Part shown: positions 7,561-12,568 of the stretch, one piece after another
How positions within the stretch are numbered: the first letter of the stretch is position 1
Layout: every line of letters begins with the position of its first letter
Source of the DNA: Acanthamoeba lenticulata
Lineage: Eukaryota; Discosea; Longamoebia; Acanthamoebidae
Reading direction: 5' to 3'
Length of the DNA stretch: 12,568 nucleotides
NCBI GenBank assembly: GCA_002179805.1
Contig: NAVB01001871.1
Location: 1-12,568, forward strand
Position numbers and translations under genes: made by a program
The notes under the pieces: generated by a model
The model's database searches: none
The model's input: only the letters and a program-made list of their open reading frames with translations
What the model was told of the DNA's origin: nothing

Positions 7561-7708
7561 AGGCTCTGCCCTTCAGACTGATTAACAAGTCATTGCACGC
7601 TCATACTTAAACTAATGAGGAAATATTGTGTTAGACATCACGAAGACAGAGCAAATGGCAGCAAATTATCCTTCTCCTTTTTTCTTTGTTTCAAGTTTTG
7701 GGCGTACT

Positions 7709-7735
7709 GGCAAAGACCGGCAAAGGCCGGCAAAA
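7709..7735 (+). repeat. GGCAAA decamer-period repeat upstream of mS38
   Basis: GGCAAA begins at 7709, 7719 and 7729, exactly 10 bases apart, with CC(G/T)GG context between, and a weaker GGCACA follows at 7738. The last unit is about 55 bases ahead of the mS38 ATG. Spacing of one helical turn would place the copies on one DNA face. Confidence 0.45.
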
Positions 7736-7787
7736 CAGGCACAAGGAAAGAAGAAGAAAAGTACGCACGCAGAACAAACAAATCAAA

Positions 7788-8357
7788 ATGCAGCGGTTCG
7801 GATGGGCGAGGCGCGGCCTCTCCTGCTCGCCTGCTCCGCTATGGAACCGAGGCACCGCAGTATCGCATGCCCTTCGTGGGCTGGCTGCCACCACTCCCCA
7901 ACGGAGCATTTCCTCAACCTCGGGGGCAGGTCCTGCCGACAGTGACCCGAAGATGGACGAGCTGCTGGCACTAGCACCGCAGCCAACTGCCGTCGAGGAG
8001 AGGCTTAACTATGGAAGAATCAACGACGCTTTCCACAATTCCAAGACGAAGGGCTTCTTCTCCATCCATCTCGGTCGCCTTCACCACGGCCGCGTCATCC
8101 CTGCCAATTTTAATCCCCTCGCTGAGCGCAAGCCTTCTTTCCTCAAGGACACGAACGTGTTCGCCTCGATGGTCGATCTGCCCGTTTCCCTTCCCTGGAC
8201 CGACGGATCCATCCAGATGTGGGGAATGGAGCCACTCCACGATTCATACGAAATGGATTCCGTAAAGCGTAAGCGAGCGCGAAAGATGAACAAGCACAAG
8301 CACCGCAAGAAGCTCAAGGAAACGCGCTTCCTCCGAAGGAAACTCAAGCAGGCTTAG
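7788..8357 (+). CDS. mS38: Mitochondrial small-subunit ribosomal protein mS38
   Basis: A single exon of 189 aa ends at TAG 8355-8357. The start is ATG 7788 in a favourable context (CAAAATG); the frame is open further upstream but has no ATG. The N-terminus (MQRFGWARRGLSCSPAPLW, then RG and further Arg/Ser) is a good mitochondrial targeting peptide: Arg-rich, no acidic residues. The C-terminal 33 residues (157-189), starting DSVKRKRARKMNKHKHRKK and ending RFLRRKLKQA, match the mS38/AURKAIP1/COX24 domain, a basic helix that lies along the small mitoribosomal subunit RNA near the decoding region. MWGMEP just before it is typical of the linker in this family. The middle (about 50-150) is lineage-specific. 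Yeast COX24 was first linked to COX1 mRNA processing. Confidence 0.9.
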   Translation: MQRFGWARRGLSCSPAPLWNRGTAVSHALRGLAATTPQRSISSTSGAGPADSDPKMDELLALAPQPTAVEERLNYGRINDAFHNSKTKGFFSIHLGRLHHGRVIPANFNPLAERKPSFLKDTNVFASMVDLPVSLPWTDGSIQMWGMEPLHDSYEMDSVKRKRARKMNKHKHRKKLKETRFLRRKLKQA

Positions 8358-8429
8358 GTGTAATCTTCCTGCTCGAAAGATGAAACAACACAGATGGAAT
8401 TCAAGGCTACATTGGACATCGATGTACAT

Positions 8430-9929
8430 CTAGCACTGAGTGGTGGCGGCTTCATGTGCTTTTGATCGCAGGTGATTCGTAAGATGAATCTTCTGGCGGA
8501 AGCTCCTATCGCACAGATGGCACGCGAACGGCCTTTCGTCGCTGTGGATGGCCAGATGGCGTTTTAAGTCGCCCATCATGGTGAAGCTCTTGTCACAGTG
8601 CTGGCACGTGAGGGCCACTCCACCGTGCGCCGTCCTCCGGTGGCGCGCGAGGTTGTTGCGCAACGTAAACGCCTTGCCGCAGCCCTCGACTTCGCACACG
8701 AAGCGGCCCAACTCGTCCCGCCCGTCTGGCGTTGTCGTCACGTAGGCGCCTTGTTGCTGCTCTGTAGAGACGGGGGTGATGGTGAAGTGGGCGGCCTGCT
8801 TGCGGTGGCGCGAGAGATTGGACTGGTGCGCGTAGGACTCATTGCAGCCCGGAAAGGTGCACGCGAACCGCTTCTTGCCCGTCGTCACATCGATCACCAT
8901 CATGTACGGCGACGACGGTGTCGGCAGCGGCGACGCGGGCCCTGTGGCGGCCGTCGGCTCCTCGTCGCCACTGGTGATTGTTGGAGTCGTTGTTGTCATT
9001 AGCGTTGAGGTTGTCGTTGTGTCTATCTTGTGGATGACGCGTCGGTGGCGGTTGTAGTTGGACTTCTGGGTGAAGGAAGCGCCGCAGCCCGGGTGGGTGC
9101 ACAAGAAGCGCCGTCGGCCTGTCGTCTTGTCGATGATGGTGGGCGTCGCCACGCGGGTCGGCGTCACCGACGGCAGCGAGGACTTGGAGGCTTGGCCGGC
9201 CTTGACCTGAGCGTAGGCGTGCGAGGTCAAATGGCGTTCGAGGCCTTGCTTGTAGTAAAAGCGCTTGCCGCACTCTCCGCAGGCAAAGTTGCGCCGCTGG
9301 GTGTGGGTTAGCGAGTGCCGCGAAAGGGCACCCACGCTCGTGAAGCACTTCTCACACTGCTGGCATGGGTAGCGCCGGCGTGGACGGGCGGCCTGTGCCC
9401 ACCGCTGCCTCAGGGCCTCGTTGGCATCAATCACCTGCTCGGGCGCAGGGTTCGGAGCGGTTGCTGCCGAAAGTAGCCATTCGTCGTCATCGTCTTCATC
9501 GTCCAGTACCTCGCCTTCTTCTGTTCCCTCAGAGTTGTAGTCGCCGTCGTCGAAATTGTCGGTGTCGGTGTCGGTGTCATCGTCAGAGTCAGAGTCCAGG
9601 TCGAGAGGATCTAGATCTTCTGGCTTAATCGAGATGGAACGATCTTCGACCGCGATTTCAGACACCATCTCAACTTCCTCTCCATTTTCGATGAGCTTCT
9701 CGGTGCCGGTGATGGTGTTGAACCTCTGTCGGCAGAGTGGGCAGCGATTCGTCACCTTACTCCATTCAGTAATACACTCGAGGCAAAAGGAGTGCCCACA
9801 ACCAAGCGATCCTCGCGCGTCGATGGTTGATAGGCAGATTCCGCACTCGTTGTTTCCTGCGTCCGTGGGTCGCTGGGTCTCAGCTTTGCGCTTCCTTTGG
9901 CTCGATCTGCAAGGGGGAGGGTCAGGCAT
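8430..9929 (-). CDS. RING finger plus seven C2H2 zinc fingers protein
   Basis: From ATG 9929 this frame encodes 499 aa ending at TAG. Residues 11-15 (QRKRK) are a likely nuclear signal. A C3HC4 RING lies at 29-66 (CGIC...CGHSFCLEC...CPLC), the fold that recruits E2 enzymes for ubiquitin transfer. An acidic Asp/Thr-rich region follows (about 105-160). Seven C2H2 fingers come next: two C-x2-C type (CQQC, CGEC), three C-x4-C type spaced by Thr/Ser-rich linkers (CTHPGC, CTFPGC, CEVEGC), then two adjacent C-x2-C type (CQHC, CHLC) near the C-terminus. All ligand pairs are intact. It is probably a DNA-binding E3 ligase or transcription regulator. The frame remains open upstream to ATG 10070, but a strong intron signal (9968-9907) overlaps the proposed start, so the true N-terminus may come from upstream exons. 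Confidence 0.85.
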   Translation of the reverse strand: MPDPPPCRSSQRKRKAETQRPTDAGNNECGICLSTIDARGSLGCGHSFCLECITEWSKVTNRCPLCRQRFNTITGTEKLIENGEEVEMVSEIAVEDRSISIKPEDLDPLDLDSDSDDDTDTDTDNFDDGDYNSEGTEEGEVLDDEDDDDEWLLSAATAPNPAPEQVIDANEALRQRWAQAARPRRRYPCQQCEKCFTSVGALSRHSLTHTQRRNFACGECGKRFYYKQGLERHLTSHAYAQVKAGQASKSSLPSVTPTRVATPTIIDKTTGRRRFLCTHPGCGASFTQKSNYNRHRRVIHKIDTTTTSTLMTTTTPTITSGDEEPTAATGPASPLPTPSSPYMMVIDVTTGKKRFACTFPGCNESYAHQSNLSRHRKQAAHFTITPVSTEQQQGAYVTTTPDGRDELGRFVCEVEGCGKAFTLRNNLARHRRTAHGGVALTCQHCDKSFTMMGDLKRHLAIHSDERPFACHLCDRSFRQKIHLTNHLRSKAHEAATTQC

Positions 9930-10229
9930 TTCATTCGCACCAACAAAACGAAACAAGGAAAATCTTACGACCATCACTGGAGGGATGTGCAATCCAGTGC
10001 CTTGGAGGAGTAGGTGCAATCCAAGCATTGTGGTCGACTGGAGGACTCTTAAGTGAGCAAAGAGGGACAAAATATGTACGGGTCAGGGCACTCTCGCATA
10101 GATGGCACTCCCTCCTTCACATCAGCCATGTTCAAGAATCTGCTTCCCGCCACAGTATTTTTTTCTTCTCATTTTCAAAACAAAAGAACAACGTCGTTGA
10201 TGAAGCGAAAGGCATAGGTCAGTTTGTGT

Positions 10230-10244
10230 CTCAACACTGTTGAG
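10230..10244. repeat. CTCAACA-C-TGTTGAG palindrome
   Basis: Seven-base arms are perfectly complementary around a single central base. It lies just downstream of the putative minus-strand donor at 10266 and could be a protein-binding site. Confidence 0.4.
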
Positions 10245-10266
10245 TTGTGTGCAACTTTATGCTTAC

Positions 10267-10490
10267 CTTTGGTGAGCATCTCTTCCAGCTGATAGAGGAC
10301 TGTGTTGCTGTCTGTGCACTGCATGGGTGTTCCCTTACTGTAACAAGACCAGTATCCACCCACACAGTACATTAGTGGGCGAATGGCTTAAAGCCAAGAA
10401 GAAGGGCCCAGTAGACACATTGGCGAAGAAGTGATGGACGCTGGGCACGTCTTTGTAGAGCTTCAAGTAACAAACCGAGAGGTTGCAATG
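10267..10490 (-). other. Possible unassigned minus-strand exons
   Basis: Two stretches have exon-like borders. After an acceptor TCATAG at 10496-10491, one frame stays open for 152 bases (HCNLSVCYLKLYKDVPSV...) to TTACA|GTAAGG at 10338. A second piece (CTDSNTVLYQLEEMLTKG) runs to a very good donor AAAG|GTAAGC at 10266. Joining them directly would need a 20-base intron, far shorter than any other here; using the donor-like GTACTG at 10370 gives a 50-base intron. I could not connect them in phase to the RING gene. They may be 5' exons of that gene, a separate small gene, or chance. Confidence 0.2.
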
Positions 10491-11193
10491 CTATGACCGA
10501 TTCCACGAACCTAAGGACCTCCAGCTTCATCACCGCTGAGTGTTGTTTTGTGCGGGTAGCGCTGGAAGTATGCACTGCGCTGCTGACGCTTAGTCTACAA
10601 AAAGGACTGCCCATCGCTACTTGACATGTGCATTCAAGTGTTGCAGGGCGTGAGTGGACGTGGTTCTGTTACTGGTGGGCAAATGACAGTACGTCTTCTT
10701 CTCTACACGTCATCACAGATATCCTTCACGCATTGCGGGTCACACAGCACTAACCAGTGGTTGGGCCAACTCCCTCCGCGGGGCGTGGAAGAACAAGCCA
10801 TGCTCAGCCATTCTACTCCATCTAGGGTACCCTCACCACTAAGTCCCAACGTACGTACTCAGGCATTTCGGCCAGCGCAGAAAAGGGAACTAATCAGGGA
10901 AGAAAGGAAGGCGGTAGGCGAGTAGCGGTCCCTCTTTTTTTCCTGGCGGCGTTGCTCGGTGGGCGAGACGAAGCCGGCCCACGACTCACCCGGTGTACGC
11001 CGGTCGTAAAGACGAAAGGCGAAAAGATACAACACCATCCCCTCTTCTCATCTCTTCTGCTTCTTGGGACGGCCGGCAAGCGCACAGAGGTTAAAGAAAC
11101 AAGAAAGGGGATCTTTTTCAGCGGCTCAAGTGATTGATTCCGCTCAAGCGCGATCTCTCTTATCTTTACTCATCTTCTCAGCTACCAACGATA

Positions 11194-12568
11194 ATGAGGT
11201 AATGTTTGGCTATCATGACACCAGCGAGGCGCAACTAGTGAATGGAGCATAATGGAGGATAGGGCTTGCTGTGGCTAATTTCTTCCGTTCTTGCAGTTCG
11301 CCTGAGGTTCCGTTGCTGGAGCTCCAAGCGGCCGTTTACAACTACGACACCAATCTCAAAACTTGGGTAGCCAAGGACAGTGGCGCCTCTCGCATCTGGA
11401 TTTTCCACAATCAAGCCACGAACGCCTACCGCGTCATTGGACAGTCTGTTGTCGATAAGCAGGTGCGTACAAAAGCTCAGGAGCTCTCTCTCTTATCCTC
11501 CACTTACCCTCTTCTCTGTTCGCAGTACAATGTCAATTCTCCCATCAAAGGCGATTTGGTGCACAAGAAGTTGAGAGACAACTTCGTCCAGTGGCGCTTT
11601 CGCCAGGTGAGGCGCTTTTCCTCCTTTTCCTGCACTTCCTCTTGCCCCTCACGTTCTCTCTCGATCGGCAGACGATTTTCGGATTGAGCTTCGTCACAAC
11701 AGAGGACGCCGACAAGTTCGGCGCTATGCTCACACAGTTGGTCCAAGTGCTGGCCGCCACTCAGCCCGCCGAACCAGGTTTGCCTTCCTTTGACGCTGTG
11801 CACGCTTCGGATGATGATCCTTACTCCTCCGCGTCACTGCGCCTGTAGAAATCAGCGGAGACGCCACGCTGCGGGTGAGGGCCATCACCTCGGATCTCGC
11901 CGCGCCTGGCAAAGCCACCATGCTCAGAGGCTCGGCTTCCTCTATGAGTTCGTGTTCCCCTCCTTTCGTTTCGTCCCTTGTTCGCTCATTCGTTTGTTCG
12001 TTCGTCGTTCCTCCCTTGTTTGGGATCTAACGCTCAGCGTCCCGGCTATCATTACGCTCAATGTTGCGTCCTACATTATTTACTCTATCTCTGTATCATC
12101 AACTGTTGCGTCACGTATATACATATCCAACCGTGTTCATATCTTGATGCGTATATTTCTATATACATCATCATTCTACACAAATCTATATTGTCCATTC
12201 CTATCTTTATGGCCTGGACACCAAACACGCCACAGTGTTGCCCTCGGGCACCATCCGCTTGCCAGCTCCGCTGGCTTCGGCTGTGGGCGAAGGAAGCCCA
12301 GTTTCACCTGATGGCGATAGCGAATCTGGCCCACTGTCCCGAAGAGAAATACGGTCAATGGACATGAGCGGGATGAATGTCACCGGGGCCCCGAGTCCGC
12401 AGTCGCTGCCGACGCGCGGCGGCTCGGTCATCATGGCCCCATTGTCGTCGTCTGCCGTCTCCGCGCCTAAGTCACCCCTTTCGTCAGGAAGCACCGACAC
12501 GCGCAAGACCCAGAGCATGTATGGTGTGACGCCCGTCTCAGTTGGCTCCTCCTACAACACGCCCGGCA
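11194..12568 (+). CDS. VASP: Ena/VASP-family protein, EVH1 domain (5' part, runs off window)
   Basis: Exons 11194-11198, 11297-11462, 11526-11606, 11672-11777, 11849-11947 and 12236 to the window edge join in phase. The first exon carries only ATG AG. Residues 1 to about 115 are an EVH1 domain of Ena/VASP type: IWIFHNQATNAYRVIGQ, FVQWRFRQTIFGLSF and EDADKFGAMLTQLV align throughout with VASP. Y18, W25 and F91 correspond to the aromatic triad that grips FPPPP ligands on actin-regulating partners. After it comes a Ser/Pro/Gly-rich linker; the polyproline, actin-binding EVH2 and tetramerisation parts expected for the family would lie beyond the window. Ena/VASP proteins promote actin filament elongation at filopodial tips and leading edges. 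The 288-base intron 11948-12235 was placed by phase; a donor at about 11875 is an alternative. Confidence 0.9.

Larger units (their letters stand above)
7151..7787. other. 3' UTR of Rac-FYVE and leader region of mS38
   Basis: This gap between two same-strand genes holds a polyadenylation signal (7359-7364), an A/T-rich block (about 7500-7560) and the decamer repeats ahead of mS38. A minus-strand frame starting at ATG 7490 encodes a peptide that looks protein-like at first (MIKKFNSEQARVRLLFDD...) but matches nothing I know and runs into the antisense of the Rac gene. Confidence 0.55.
9930..11193. other. Long gap upstream of the RING/C2H2 and VASP genes
   Basis: The genes on both sides are transcribed outward, so this 1.26-kb stretch should contain two promoters and 5' leaders. 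It contains possible minus-strand exons (10490-10267 and around 10130-9969), a 15-bp palindrome (10230-10244) and a pyrimidine-rich leader just before the VASP start (about 11125-11190). No gene could be assembled with confidence. Confidence 0.5.

Noticed and set aside
7686..7787. Longer mS38 starting upstream of ATG 7788
   Set aside because: The upstream frame has no ATG and crosses the GGCAAA repeats; ATG 7788 starts a good mitochondrial presequence.

Overview
The window looks like nuclear DNA of a free-living amoeba, most probably an Acanthamoeba-like amoebozoan. This is inferred from GC-rich coding sequence, many short phased introns (about 50-110 nt, one of 288 nt) with pyrimidine-rich acceptors, small intergenic gaps, and gene content: ubiquinone methyltransferase, mitoribosomal protein, Rac-type GTPase and an Ena/VASP EVH1 protein. 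No bacterial operon, CRISPR array, tRNA, rRNA or transposon was recognised. Splice models were built by eye from GT/GC...AG signals, phase agreement and family alignment; there are no transcript data.

Layout, left to right: (1) 86-1477 (+), a 463-aa acidic, low-complexity protein of unknown function. (2) 1478-2125, intergenic, with a cluster of stem-loops built on a duplicated 15-base word (1905-2021). (3) 2126-3053 (+), a four-exon, 228-aa AlkB-type Fe(II)/2-oxoglutarate dioxygenase closest to the ALKBH8 AlkB domain; its first intron is GC-AG. (4) 4951-3567 (-), a seven-exon, 300-aa COQ3/UbiG O-methyltransferase with an N-terminal membrane helix, convergent with the previous gene. (5) 4952-5323, a divergent promoter with a perfect CRE palindrome and a 9-bp inverted repeat. 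(6) 5324-7045 (+), a seven-exon, 385-aa Rac-like GTPase that has no CAAX tail and instead runs into a FYVE-like eight-cysteine zinc finger and a charged tail. (7) 7788-8357 (+), mitoribosomal protein mS38 (AURKAIP1/COX24 family). (8) 9929-8430 (-), a protein with one C3HC4 RING and seven C2H2 fingers, tail to tail with mS38. (9) 9930-11193, a long gap with some minus-strand exon-like pieces. (10) 11194 to the right edge (+), the 5' part of an Ena/VASP homologue: EVH1 domain, then a Ser/Pro-rich linker; the 3' end is outside the window.

The genes do not form one pathway. Two are mitochondrial by family (COQ3, mS38), two belong to cytoskeletal signalling (Rac-FYVE and VASP), one modifies nucleic acid, probably tRNA, and one is a putative nuclear E3 ligase or transcription regulator. 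The most unusual item is the Rac-FYVE fusion, which would replace lipid anchoring by a lipid-binding zinc finger.
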